Source: JAGVSR01 sp963825555
GTDB taxonomy: Bacteria > Pseudomonadota > Alphaproteobacteria > Rhizobiales > Hyphomicrobiaceae
NCBI GenBank assembly: GCA_963825555.1
Contig: CAWGTZ010000007.1
Location: 274,950-338,949 of the forward strand
Direction: 5' to 3'
Length of the DNA: 64,000 nt
The notes under the pieces are model-generated. The model saw only the letters and a list, made by a program, of their open reading frames with translations, made no database searches and was not told where the DNA came from. Positions 18,401-25,911 of this stretch are shown piece after piece. The first letter of the stretch is position 1. Each line of letters begins with the position of its first letter. The translations under genes and the position numbers were made by a program.

Positions 18401-18919
18401 GCCGCCATCGGGCAGTTGAACCGCGAGGGCAAGAAACGCCTGGAAGAGGCTTTCATCACCGTGAACGCGCATTTTCAGCGACTGTTCACGACCCTCTTCG
18501 GCGGCGGCGAAGCCCGGCTCGAGATGGTCGAATCGGAAACGGATCCCTTAGAAGGTGGCCTTGAGATCATCGCAAAGCCCCCGGGCAAGAAGCCAGCCAC
18601 CCTCTCGCTGCTGTCGGGTGGTGAGCAGACACTGACGGCGCTTTCGCTGATTTTTGCGGTCTTTTTGACCAATCCATCGCCGATCTGTGTGCTCGACGAG
18701 GTGGATGCGCCCCTGGATGACGCCAATGTGGACCGCTTTTGTACCCTGATGGAAAAGATGGCGACAGAGACGGCAACACGGTTCCTGGTCATCACCCACC
18801 ACCCCATGACGATGGCGCGAATGAACCGGTTGTTCGGCGTCACCATGGCCGAGCGGGGCATCTCCCAGCTCGTTTCAGTCGATCTGGAGACCGCCAAGAG
18901 CTTCCGCGAGGCCGGCTGA
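15458..18919 (+). CDS. smc: Chromosome segregation protein SMC
   Basis: ATPase that, with ScpA and ScpB, compacts and segregates the chromosome. The N-terminal head has Walker A GVVGPNGCGKSN near residue 30 and Q-loop in ALVRQGQISEIVN. Long coiled-coil arms flank a hinge at about residues 510-650. The C-terminal head has signature LSLLSGGEQTLTALSL and Walker B ICVLDEVDAPLDD. Length 1153 matches alphaproteobacterial SMC. ATG at 15458 gives the canonical MKINRLRLLGFKSF start; the frame is open 42 bases further. scpA and scpB are not in this window. Confidence 0.97.
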   Translation: MKINRLRLLGFKSFVEPTDLVIEAGLTGVVGPNGCGKSNLLEALRWVMGETSHKSMRAAAMDDVIFSGTTSRPARNAAEVTIFIDNAERLAPAEFNDQDVIEITRRIEREAGSAYRINGKDSRARDVKILFEDAATGARSPALVRQGQISEIVNAKPEQRRRVLEDAAGIAGLHSRRHEAELRLKAAENNLARLGDIMGGLTSQIESLKRQARQARRYKEISTDIRKTEALVYHLSWAQAQAHVDEEEGNLTEATTRLGMATEAEARALRQEADLAEGLPPLREAEAVKGAALGRLKIEQEAFEKEAERQHRRTEELKNRQTQLEKDIARESHAISEARDVLARLDTELVSLSETEEGAAAAEERATAELADLEKKLETAEANLADITHRAAEQRARRRSLEIAVGERREAIVRLEKQAAALEAQTREIQGRAPDVVELSETTEKGQQLTDRSARLEQEIHVAEQRVTMAAEAAAHHRDEAASARLLLSTLKTERETLAKLLIPVREDDLPPIVDALSVTPGYEAALGAALGEDLTAPIADDAPVHWRLLHIETIDPALPAGVEPLSRYVDAPPELQRRLSQIGVVSQEDGPELQKHLASGQRLVSVEGDLWRWDGYVATSGGTTLTAQRLAERNRMAEIEEREVAAREAASSLLDAENAAAEAHATAQNEERLLRADWRKTQAELGETRNRLTVIERQARETEAKLAAVAEAKQRLAAEFAEARERLAETEATRDEEVKAENLEPVANAAHETAQAARRAAGEARSRLQSLRRERQLNAERKKAIETDRDRWSNRQHGAEQQIANLESRLTETREELETLADLPAQIAERRSTLLSAISAAEAERQHAADALAAAETTLRNAVQALRAAHQQVAEGREARARIEAKLEGARTRRQDEARRIRETFEVAPENCLALAGLESGGALPALPDIDRQLQRLKADRERLGGVNLQADEELTVLLAQVASMETEKADVEQAVAKLRAAIGQLNREGKKRLEEAFITVNAHFQRLFTTLFGGGEARLEMVESETDPLEGGLEIIAKPPGKKPATLSLLSGGEQTLTALSLIFAVFLTNPSPICVLDEVDAPLDDANVDRFCTLMEKMATETATRFLVITHHPMTMARMNRLFGVTMAERGISQLVSVDLETAKSFREAG

Positions 18920-19038
18920 CGGGGCTTGCCAACGACCGGGCTGCGATGCGCCGATCGGAAAAACTGATCACTTCATTTATTTCCCGACCTGCGCGGTTTA
19001 GCCATACCCCCGGTTGAAGTCGCCGCGTCCGCCCTTTC

Positions 19039-19067
19039 TTGACACCCCTGGGGGGCGCTCATATGGT
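19039..19067 (+). promoter_or_regulatory. Sigma70-type promoter of the atp F0 operon
   Basis: TTGACA (19039-19044), 17-base spacer, TATGGT (19062-19067). The -35 is perfect. It lies about 55 bases before atpI, and no other promoter in the window matches the consensus as well. Confidence 0.7.
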
Positions 19068-19121
19068 GCGGCGCGCTCGAAAACCTTCGCGTTTTTGGCC
19101 ACTTTTCCGCTGAGGAAGCCG

Positions 19122-19538
19122 ATGTCGGAACCGGATCATGGGGCGTCCCCGACCAAGGGACAGTTGAGCCCTGAGGAGATCGCTGAGTTCAAACGCCGGG
19201 CCTCGGAGCTGGGCAGTCGCATTGACGGCGTCCAATCGGAAAAACAGGCCGAAATCGAGGAGCAGCAGGACCGGGCCAACCGCTCGCGCGGCATGGCCTA
19301 CGGGTTGAGAATGTCCACCGAGCTCGTTGCGGCCATCCTGGTCGGCGGGTTCATGGGCTTCATGCTCGATACCTGGCTTGGTACCAAGCCCTGGCTGTTT
19401 CTCGTATTTTTGATGCTGGGTTTCGGCGCAGGCATCCTCAACATCTTGAGGGCCTTCAAGCGTATGCAGGCCGAGATCCTCCGCGAAAAGCAGGGGGATA
19501 TCGGCAAAGCGATGCCGGACGACGGCGAAGACGACTGA
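19122..19538 (+). CDS. atpI: ATP synthase protein I
   Basis: Small membrane protein of 138 residues thought to assist assembly of the c-ring. A charged cytoplasmic N-terminus of about 60 residues precedes two hydrophobic segments (TELVAAILVGGFMGFMLDTWLG and PWLFLVFLMLGFGAGILNIL) with the GFMLDTWLGTKPW loop typical of alphaproteobacterial AtpI. The start is ATG at 19122 with gagg upstream. First gene of the F0 cluster, right after the TTGACA/TATGGT promoter. Confidence 0.9.
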   Translation: MSEPDHGASPTKGQLSPEEIAEFKRRASELGSRIDGVQSEKQAEIEEQQDRANRSRGMAYGLRMSTELVAAILVGGFMGFMLDTWLGTKPWLFLVFLMLGFGAGILNILRAFKRMQAEILREKQGDIGKAMPDDGEDD

Positions 19539-19571
19539 AGACGTGTTGATAGAACACCTGGGGTAGGGAAC

Positions 19572-20357
19572 GTGGCAGCAGAACACGACGGGGCTCACGG
19601 AGCCGGCGGGATGCCGGATCCCATCTATCAGTTCGAGGTCAAGCGCCTCTTTCCGCTCGAGGTCTTCGGCGTAGATGCCACTTTCACGAATTCGGCCCTG
19701 TTCATGGTGGCCGGCGTGATTCTGGCCTTTGGGCTTCTCATGTTCGCCTCGCGCGGCCGTTCGCTCGTTCCGACCCGCATGCAATCTATAGCTGAGAGCC
19801 TCTACGAGTTTGTCGCGGGTATGGTTCGCGACAGCATGGGCGAGCAGGGAATGAAGTTCTTTCCCTTCATCTTCACCCTCTTCATGTTCATCCTGACATT
19901 GAACATGCTGGGTATGATCCCGACGTTCTTCACCGTCACCAGCCAGCTCTGGGTCACCGCGGCGCTCGCTCTCCTCGTCTTTTTCCTCGTCATCATCATC
20001 GGCTTTGCGAAGAATGGTTTCGGCTTCCTGAAGCTGTTCGTGCCGGAGGGCGTTCCGATCTACGTGCTGCCGCTGGTGTCTATCATCGAGGTCATCTCGT
20101 TCTTCTCACGCCCGCTTAGCCATTCTCTGCGTCTGTTCGCCAACATGCTAGCCGGACACATCACGCTGAAGGTGTTCGCGGGCTTCATCATCATGCTGCT
20201 CGGCGCCGGTGGCGCAGCCGCCGCGATCTCTCCACTGCCGCTGCTCGCCGTCCTCGGCATCACGGCACTCGAGTTCCTCGTCGCATTCCTGCAGGCCTAC
20301 GTCTTCACGATGCTGACCTGCATGTACCTGAACGACGCCCTGCATCCGGGCCACTAA
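19572..20357 (+). CDS. atpB: F0F1 ATP synthase subunit a
   Basis: Proton-channel stator subunit next to the c-ring, with several membrane helices. Conserved late block SHSLRLFANMLAGH carries the essential Arg, with the following LLAVLGITALEFLVAFLQAYVFTMLTCMYLNDALH helix. Length 261 is normal. Start GTG at 19572 with gtaggg upstream, 33 bases after atpI. Works with AtpE to convert proton flow to rotation. The F1 genes are elsewhere, as is usual in this order. Confidence 0.96.
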   Translation: MAAEHDGAHGAGGMPDPIYQFEVKRLFPLEVFGVDATFTNSALFMVAGVILAFGLLMFASRGRSLVPTRMQSIAESLYEFVAGMVRDSMGEQGMKFFPFIFTLFMFILTLNMLGMIPTFFTVTSQLWVTAALALLVFFLVIIIGFAKNGFGFLKLFVPEGVPIYVLPLVSIIEVISFFSRPLSHSLRLFANMLAGHITLKVFAGFIIMLLGAGGAAAAISPLPLLAVLGITALEFLVAFLQAYVFTMLTCMYLNDALHPGH

Positions 20358-20414
20358 CGGTCCGGGCGCAAGGCATCAAACGCAACACACGATCAACCAA
20401 AAGGGAGAAGGTTT

Positions 20415-20639
20415 ATGGATCCTCAATCGGCTAAGTATATCGGTGCTGGCATCGCCGCGCTCGGCATCGGCATCGCGGCCATCGGCGTGGGCAACCTTTT
20501 CGGCCAGTTCCTGCAGGGCGCCCTGCGCAACCCCTCGGCTGCTGATGGCCAGTTCGGCCGCCTCATCTTCGGCTTCGCCGTGACGGAAGCCCTCGGCATC
20601 TTCGCGCTTGTCGTCGCGTTCCTGCTGCTGTTCACCTGA
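20415..20639 (+). CDS. atpE: F0F1 ATP synthase subunit c
   Basis: Rotor ring subunit of 74 residues with two membrane helices joined by the polar loop RNPSA. The proton-carrying acid is Glu58 in FAVTEALGIFAL. The N-terminal helix has the Gly-rich GAGIAALGIGIAAIGVG packing motif. A strong ribosome binding site, gggagaag, lies before the ATG, fitting the many copies needed. A stem-loop follows the gene (20665-20689). Confidence 0.97.
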   Translation: MDPQSAKYIGAGIAALGIGIAAIGVGNLFGQFLQGALRNPSAADGQFGRLIFGFAVTEALGIFALVVAFLLLFT

Positions 20640-20664
20640 TACTGCCCTCGCGCAGACAAGGATG

Positions 20665-20689
20665 CTGAGGAGCCCTCGCGGCTCCTCGG
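20665..20689 (+). terminator. Stem-loop after atpE
   Basis: gaggagcc (20667-20674) pairs with ggctcctc (20680-20687) around loop ctcgc, extendable by two further pairs. No T-tract follows, so it more likely stabilises the atpE transcript or partly attenuates it than fully terminates. Confidence 0.4.
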
Positions 20690-20747
20690 CTTCGCCTTTC
20701 CATAGAGTCGGTCCCTTTGGGGCCAGACCGAGATTCAGGCCGAGAAC

Positions 20748-21293
20748 ATGACCGAGCCCGTTACCACGGGAACAGAAGTCCCGCACAGCGGCCCAGCCGA
20801 TAAGGTTTTTCCGCCGCTCGATCCGACAACGATCGCACCCCAGCTCGTCTGGCTCACGCTGACGTTCGTCGCTCTCTATTTCCTCATGAAGCGTATCGCG
20901 ATCCCGCGCATTGGTGGCGTGATCGAGGAACGCCGAGACCGGATTCAACGCGATCTTGATACCGCGGAGCGCCTCAAGGACGAGGTCGATGACGCCATGA
21001 AGGCTTACGAGAAGTCTTTGGCCGATGCCCGTTCCAATGCCTCCGGTATTGCTCGTGAGACGCGCGAGAAGCTGGCGGCAGAAGTCGACAGGGAGCGCAC
21101 GACGCTGGAGGCGGAGACCGCCCGGAAGCTGGCGGACGCTGAAGCGCGCATTGCGGATACAAAGAGCAAAGCCCTGTCGAGCGTAAACGAGATCGCTGTC
21201 GAGATCGCCGGTCCTGTTGTCAAGCAGCTCACTGGCAAGGACGTTGGTGCCGATGAAGTCAAGCGCGCGATCAGCGCCGGGGCCGGGGAGTAA
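20748..21293 (+). CDS. F0F1 ATP synthase subunit b'
   Basis: Peripheral-stalk subunit of 181 residues. About 45 mostly polar residues precede the single membrane span LVWLTLTFVALYFLMKRIAIP, followed by a long charged helix (ERRDRIQRDLDTAERLKDEVDDAM onward) that reaches to F1. It is the first of the two b-type subunits; alphaproteobacteria use a b/b' heterodimer. Ends 5 bases before atpF. In most annotations it is called atpF' or atpG. Confidence 0.92.
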   Translation: MTEPVTTGTEVPHSGPADKVFPPLDPTTIAPQLVWLTLTFVALYFLMKRIAIPRIGGVIEERRDRIQRDLDTAERLKDEVDDAMKAYEKSLADARSNASGIARETREKLAAEVDRERTTLEAETARKLADAEARIADTKSKALSSVNEIAVEIAGPVVKQLTGKDVGADEVKRAISAGAGE

Positions 21294-21298
21294 CCACC

Positions 21299-21820
21299 AT
21301 GCTCAAAACGATGATCGTGATGGCCTCCCTGCTCGATCCGGGCGGCACCTACTTCTGGACCGCGCTGGCCCTGATCGGCTTCTTCGCGATCCTGGCCTAC
21401 TTCAAGGTTCCCGATGCGGTCGGCAAATCGCTCGACTCCCGGGCGGAGGTTATCCGCAAGGAACTCGACGACGCACGCAGGATGCGCGAGGAAGCGCAGC
21501 AGTTGCTTGCCGACTACCAGCGACGCAGCAAGGAAGCCGAGGAAGAAGCGAAGGAAATCATCGCGCAAGCCAAGCGCGAGGCTGAAACGCTCGCTGCCGA
21601 GACACGCAAGTCGCTGGCCGAGACGGTCGAGCGTCGTACCAAAGCGGCCGAGGAGAAGATCGCCCGCGCTGAAGCTCAGGCTCTGGGTGAGGTGCGTTCG
21701 GCAGCCGTCGACGTGGCGCTGGCCACTGCGGAAAAGATCCTGAAGTCGAAAGTTACCGGGACGGATGCCGATTTACTCGTGGAGAACAGCATTCGCGAGC
21801 TGAAGGGCCGCCTCAACTGA
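21299..21820 (+). CDS. atpF: F0F1 ATP synthase subunit b
   Basis: Second peripheral-stalk subunit, 173 residues. One membrane span near the N-terminus (TYFWTALALIGFFAILAYFKVP) and a long Glu/Lys/Arg/Ala helix with a heptad pattern (ELDDARRMREEAQQLLADYQRRSKEAEEEA). Dimerises with the upstream b' subunit. Last gene of the F0 operon, followed by a strong terminator at 21861. Confidence 0.92.
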   Translation: MLKTMIVMASLLDPGGTYFWTALALIGFFAILAYFKVPDAVGKSLDSRAEVIRKELDDARRMREEAQQLLADYQRRSKEAEEEAKEIIAQAKREAETLAAETRKSLAETVERRTKAAEEKIARAEAQALGEVRSAAVDVALATAEKILKSKVTGTDADLLVENSIRELKGRLN

Positions 21821-21860
21821 GGCTCATTCCCGCCCTGCGACCTCGCTTTCACCAATAAAA

Positions 21861-21893
21861 AGAAAAGGCCGGGACACCCCGGCCTTTTCTTTT
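21861..21893 (+). terminator. Intrinsic terminator after the F0 operon
   Basis: agaaaaggccggg (21861-21873) pairs perfectly with cccggccttttct (21878-21890) around loop acac and runs on into ttt. On the minus strand it would also serve the convergent lipoprotein gene. Confidence 0.85.
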
Positions 21894-21945
21894 GAGATCT
21901 CACGAAATGTGACAGGCGCGCGCGTCCGGCCCTGCGTAGAACCCT

Positions 21946-22602
21946 TCAGCCGGCCCCCGGGATCGAACGGTCGAAGGCCACGAACACCTCATACTCGCCA
22001 GGACGAGAGCCCTGAGGAATTTCGAAGGTTACGGTGCGCACGGCAGAGAAATAGCCGATGGGGTTCTCCACCGACACGTTCACGTCCACGTTCATCTTGT
22101 CGTTTGTGATGCGCGTGCGCTCTTCATTGGTGACGAAGACCGACACGGGAAGCGAGATCGGCCCGGGCTGACCCTTCGGCCCGAGGAGAACGCGGCCTGA
22201 GAAGCCGTATTTCACCGTAACGCGCCCGGGCTCGATGGAGCATTCGCGCGCGGTCTTGGTGATCTCACCACGATGCATGATCGCCATGCCGTCGCCGACG
22301 CGGCCCTGCTCATAGATCGTTACGAAATTGTCGCGCGGCCAGGGAACGAAGCGGGGACAGCCATGCGCCACTTCGATGCTGCCGCCTGTGGAGGCACCGG
22401 CATCGCCGAGCTGGGCAGCGGAAAGAAGCTGTTCCTCGCTGACGGCGCCTGTCTCAGTTTTGTTGGAGCTGCCGCCGAGAATGCCCGAGCCCAAGCCCGA
22501 GGTGATCGACGACATACCGCAACCGGCGAGCAGACTTGCAGCCCACAGCGACACGGCGAGAGTCAAGGCTCTGCGCGAAGCCACAGGGATCGATTGCGTC
22601 AT
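21946..22602 (-). CDS. Putative lipoprotein, conserved hypothetical
   Basis: 218 residues with a signal peptide ending in lipobox LLAGC (Cys28), so probably lipidated. A Gly/Ser-rich linker precedes a mainly beta domain with AHGCPRFVPWPRDNFVTIYE, VKYGFSGRVLLGPKGQPG and NPIGYFSAVRTVTFEIP. No enzyme motif is seen; the fold may be a beta sandwich. Divergent from ispH. Function unknown. Confidence 0.7.
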   Translation of the reverse strand: MTQSIPVASRRALTLAVSLWAASLLAGCGMSSITSGLGSGILGGSSNKTETGAVSEEQLLSAAQLGDAGASTGGSIEVAHGCPRFVPWPRDNFVTIYEQGRVGDGMAIMHRGEITKTARECSIEPGRVTVKYGFSGRVLLGPKGQPGPISLPVSVFVTNEERTRITNDKMNVDVNVSVENPIGYFSAVRTVTFEIPQGSRPGEYEVFVAFDRSIPGAG

Positions 22603-22779
22603 TGCGTGCCCATCCGCATAATGCTGTTAGAAGGGTGCACCGCCGGAATGAGGCATCGCCTCGTTTCGGTCCCAAGACGCCCCCCACAACCCGACTCGAA
22701 CTGTACCACCCCGCCGTCCGCGCGGACAATTCCGATAAAGGCGGCTCCCCGCCACGCGCCAGCCAGGACACTGCACCCG

Positions 22780-23811
22780 ATGCCGGAACAGACACAGGAC
22801 AAATCAACCAACCGGCCGGAACTCAAAGTTCTGTTGGCGGCTCCACGCGGCTTCTGTGCCGGCGTCGACCGGGCCATCCAGATCGTTGAATTGGCTTTGG
22901 CCAAGTACGGGCCCCCTGTCTACGTGCGCCACGAGATCGTCCACAACCGTTTCGTGGTCGAGTCTCTCAGGTCAAAAGGTGCCGTTTTTGTGGACGAGCT
23001 CGACGAAATTCCCAAGACGGATCAACCCGTGATCTTTTCGGCACACGGCGTGCCACGGGCGGTCGTGGAAGACGCCAAAAGTCGCAATATGTTTGCGCTC
23101 GACGCCACCTGTCCTCTGGTTTTCAAGGTACACCTAGAGGCTCAAAGGCATCACTCTGAGGGCCGCGAAATCATCCTGGTGGGGCATAAAGGACACCCCG
23201 AGGTGGAAGGCACCATGGGGCAGCTGCCGCAGGGCGCTGTCCGGCTGATCGAGACTGCCGGGGAGGCGCGCGCGTTCGTGCCCAAGGACCCGGCAAAACT
23301 TGCCTTTGTCACCCAAACGACATTGTCCGTCGACGATACGGCTGAGATCGTCAGGATTTTGAACGAACGTTTTCCGGGGATTGCCGGTCCCATGAAGGAA
23401 GACATTTGCTACGCGACGACCAATCGTCAGGCTGCCGTGAAGGCGATCGCGCCTCGGCTGGATTGCCTGCTCGTGATCGGCGCGCCCAACTCGTCCAACT
23501 CGGTACGTCTGGTGGAGGTGGCCGAGCGGGCCGGCTGCTCGAATTCGCTGCTCATACAGCGCAGCGCCGATATCCCCTGGGATCGGCTGTCGGGCGTGCG
23601 CACACTGGGCATTACGGCCGGCGCCTCGGCTCCTGAGCAACTCGTCAATGAGGTCATCGACGCTCTGAAGTCACGCTTCGATGTGACCGTGGACCTTGTT
23701 TCGACGGCAACGGAGAACATCGCGTTCAACGTTCCGCGCGAACTGAGAGACGTGCGCGCGCCGGGCTCCACCTCCTCACTCGCCGCCACCACCCCGGTCG
23801 AGCGGATCTGA
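22780..23811 (+). CDS. ispH: 4-hydroxy-3-methylbut-2-enyl diphosphate reductase
   Basis: Last enzyme of the MEP isoprenoid pathway; reduces HMBPP to IPP and DMAPP with an iron-sulfur cluster. The three cluster cysteines are in RGFCAGVDRAI, DATCPLV and DICYATTNRQ. HEIVHN and SAHGVP hold substrate His residues, and VGAPNSSNS-type IGAPNSSNSVRLVE is near the end. 343 residues, normal. Chosen ATG at 22780; the frame extends upstream but only over divergent non-coding DNA. Followed after 9 bases by thrB, then rnhA, likely one operon. Confidence 0.95.
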   Translation: MPEQTQDKSTNRPELKVLLAAPRGFCAGVDRAIQIVELALAKYGPPVYVRHEIVHNRFVVESLRSKGAVFVDELDEIPKTDQPVIFSAHGVPRAVVEDAKSRNMFALDATCPLVFKVHLEAQRHHSEGREIILVGHKGHPEVEGTMGQLPQGAVRLIETAGEARAFVPKDPAKLAFVTQTTLSVDDTAEIVRILNERFPGIAGPMKEDICYATTNRQAAVKAIAPRLDCLLVIGAPNSSNSVRLVEVAERAGCSNSLLIQRSADIPWDRLSGVRTLGITAGASAPEQLVNEVIDALKSRFDVTVDLVSTATENIAFNVPRELRDVRAPGSTSSLAATTPVERI

Positions 23812-23820
23812 GACCCAAAA

Positions 23821-24792
23821 ATGGCCGTCTACACCGAGGTCAGCGATGACGAGCTGTCGGCCTTCATCAGCCGCTACAGCGTGGGTGATCTCGTCGCCTA
23901 CAAGGGTATTGCCGAAGGCGTCGAAAACACGAATTACCTCGTTCAGACGACATCCGGCCGTTTCATCCTGACGCTTTACGAGAAGCGTGTCTCTCGCGAC
24001 GACCTGCCATTCTTCCTGGGTCTCATGGAGCATCTGGCACGGCGCGGCGTATCGTGTCCCACGCCGGTTCACGACCGCAATGGCGCGATCCTCTCCGTAA
24101 TCTCCGGCCGAACCGCTGCGATGATAACGTTCCTGGACGGCTTCTCCGTGCGCAAGCCGAAGACGGATCACTGCGGGCAGCTGGGCCGCGCGCTGGCTGA
24201 GCTGCATCTGGCCGGCGAGGGTTTTGAGCTGACGCGACACAACGCGCTCGGCGAGACGGGATGGCGGCCGCTTTTCGAAAAATTCCGCAGCCAGGCCGAC
24301 ACGATCATGCCCGGGCTGCAATCTGTCATCCATGACGAACTGCTGCTGCTGGACGCGGCCTGGCCCAGGGACCTGCCGGAGGGAATCATTCACGCTGATC
24401 TCTTTCCCGACAACGTCTTCTTCCTCGGCGACAAACTCTCAGGTCTCATCGACTTCTATTTCGCCTGCAACGAAGCACTGGCCTACGATATCGCCATCTG
24501 TCTCAATGCGTGGTGCTTCGAACCCGACTTCTCCTTCAACACCGCAAAGGGCCGGGCATTGCTGGAGGGCTACAACAGTGTCCGCCCGCTCAATCGGGCC
24601 GAACGCAGCGCCATGCCGCTGCTTGCGCGCGGGGCCGCCATCCGTTTTCTCCTGACGCGCTCCTACGACTGGCTGAACCGGCCGGCCAACGCGCTCGTCA
24701 TACCGCACGATCCCATGCATTACGTTCGCCGACTGCGCTTCCACCAGACAGTGCGGTCGATATCCGCTTACGGGCTTGGCGAGGGCGCATGA
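23821..24792 (+). CDS. thrB: Homoserine kinase, APH-like type
   Basis: Phosphorylates homoserine, the step before threonine synthase (thrC lies near 34 kb). This is the aminoglycoside-phosphotransferase-like form found in alphaproteobacteria, with 323 residues. N-terminal VYTEVSDDELSAFISRY, ATP-binding GIAEGVENTNYLV and the catalytic loop IIHADLFPDNVFF with Mg-binding LIDFYFAC are clear. Nine bases after ispH. Its last four bases overlap the start of rnhA (atga). Confidence 0.93.
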   Translation: MAVYTEVSDDELSAFISRYSVGDLVAYKGIAEGVENTNYLVQTTSGRFILTLYEKRVSRDDLPFFLGLMEHLARRGVSCPTPVHDRNGAILSVISGRTAAMITFLDGFSVRKPKTDHCGQLGRALAELHLAGEGFELTRHNALGETGWRPLFEKFRSQADTIMPGLQSVIHDELLLLDAAWPRDLPEGIIHADLFPDNVFFLGDKLSGLIDFYFACNEALAYDIAICLNAWCFEPDFSFNTAKGRALLEGYNSVRPLNRAERSAMPLLARGAAIRFLLTRSYDWLNRPANALVIPHDPMHYVRRLRFHQTVRSISAYGLGEGA

Positions 24793-25289
24793 CACACGGC
24801 GGGCCACGCAAGGTCGTCATCTACACGGACGGCGCCTGCTCTGGCAATCCGGGCCCGGGCGGCTGGGGCGCCATTCTGATGTGGGGAGATCACCGCAAGG
24901 AACTCTCCGGCGGTGCCGCCGAGACGACCAACAACCGTATGGAGCTACAGGCGGTCATCGAAGCCCTCGGCGCCCTCAACCGTGCCGCGCACATCGATCT
25001 GTTCACCGACAGCGCCTACGTGAAGAACGGCATCACCTCGTGGATCCATTCCTGGAAGAGGAACGGCTGGCGAACGGCAGACAAGAAGCCGGTGAAGAAT
25101 GCCGACCTTTGGCAGGAACTGGAGGCCGCCCGTCACCGCCATCAGATCGACTGGCACTGGGTAAAGGGCCATGCGGGCCACCCGGAAAACGAAAGGGCCG
25201 ACGCACTCGCTCGCGAGGGTATGGCGCCCTTTAAGCGTTCGCGTTCGGCCCTAACCGATACCGGGGCCGATCCGGGATCGGACCCCTGA
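24789..25289 (+). CDS. rnhA: Ribonuclease HI
   Basis: Degrades RNA in RNA-DNA hybrids. First catalytic Asp in YTDGACSGNPGPGGWGA, Glu in NNRMELQAVIEAL, Asp in LFTDSAYVKNGI, and the final Asp in NERADALA. HWVKGHAGHPENE is the His loop. 166 residues with a short extra C-terminal tail. The ATG at 24789 overlaps the thrB stop, indicating translational coupling. Confidence 0.96.
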   Translation: MTHGGPRKVVIYTDGACSGNPGPGGWGAILMWGDHRKELSGGAAETTNNRMELQAVIEALGALNRAAHIDLFTDSAYVKNGITSWIHSWKRNGWRTADKKPVKNADLWQELEAARHRHQIDWHWVKGHAGHPENERADALAREGMAPFKRSRSALTDTGADPGSDP

Positions 25290-25293
25290 GCAG

Positions 25294-25310
25294 GCCGGGC
25301 GTTACCCGGC
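25294..25310. terminator. Short hairpin between rnhA and the peroxiredoxin gene
   Basis: gccggg (25294-25299) and cccggc (25305-25310) around loop cgtta. It lies between convergent genes but has no T-tract. Confidence 0.3.
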
Positions 25311-25321
25311 TGCGCTCAACG

Positions 25322-25825
25322 TCAAATCACGTTGTCGATCATCGTGCAGAGGGTCTCTGCGCTCGACTTTTCGTGAACAGGCGGTGAGTCGTCCACATTA
25401 AGGACCTTCACCACGCCGTCATCCACCAGCATGGCATAGCGCTTGGATCGCACGCCAAGTCCGATGCCGGCACCCGTCAGGTCGATGTCGAGGCCGATTG
25501 CCTTGGCGAAGGCAGCGCTGTCGTCCGTGAGCATGACGACCTTGCCGGCCGAGCCGGTCGCCTTCGCCCACTCGTCCATGACAAAAACGTCGTTGACCGC
25601 CGTGCAGGCGATCGTATGAACGCCCTTTGCTTTCAACTCGTCCGCGCGGGCGACAAAGCCGGGCAGATGCTGCAGGTGGCAGGTGGGGGTGAAAGCCCCA
25701 GGGACAGCAAAGAGTGCCACCTTCTTACCGGCGAAAATGTCGGCCGTTGTGAGCGCCTTCGGGCCGTCAGCCGTCAGCGTCATGAACTTGGCGTCAGGAA
25801 TGCGGTCGCCAACCTTGATCGTCAT
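25322..25825 (-). CDS. Peroxiredoxin (Prx5-like)
   Basis: Reduces hydrogen and organic peroxides, usually with glutathione or glutaredoxin. 167 residues. The peroxidatic Cys is in VPGAFTPTCHLQHLPGF, the Thr/Cys active site of the Prx5 group. The C-terminal half has RSKRYAMLVDDGVVKVLNVDD, and a late Cys in ETLCTMIDNVI may act in recycling. Start at 25825 (MTIKVGDRIP) has a strong aaggag 8 bases upstream and is preferred over 25858. Confidence 0.93.
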   Translation of the reverse strand: MTIKVGDRIPDAKFMTLTADGPKALTTADIFAGKKVALFAVPGAFTPTCHLQHLPGFVARADELKAKGVHTIACTAVNDVFVMDEWAKATGSAGKVVMLTDDSAAFAKAIGLDIDLTGAGIGLGVRSKRYAMLVDDGVVKVLNVDDSPPVHEKSSAETLCTMIDNVI

Positions 25826-25911
25826 GTGGAAAGCTCCTTTGCGTTGCGCCCGGCCCAACCCGGACGCAGGTTCGGAAAATGTTGACCCGCCTTCTATACG
25901 TCAAGACGGGC

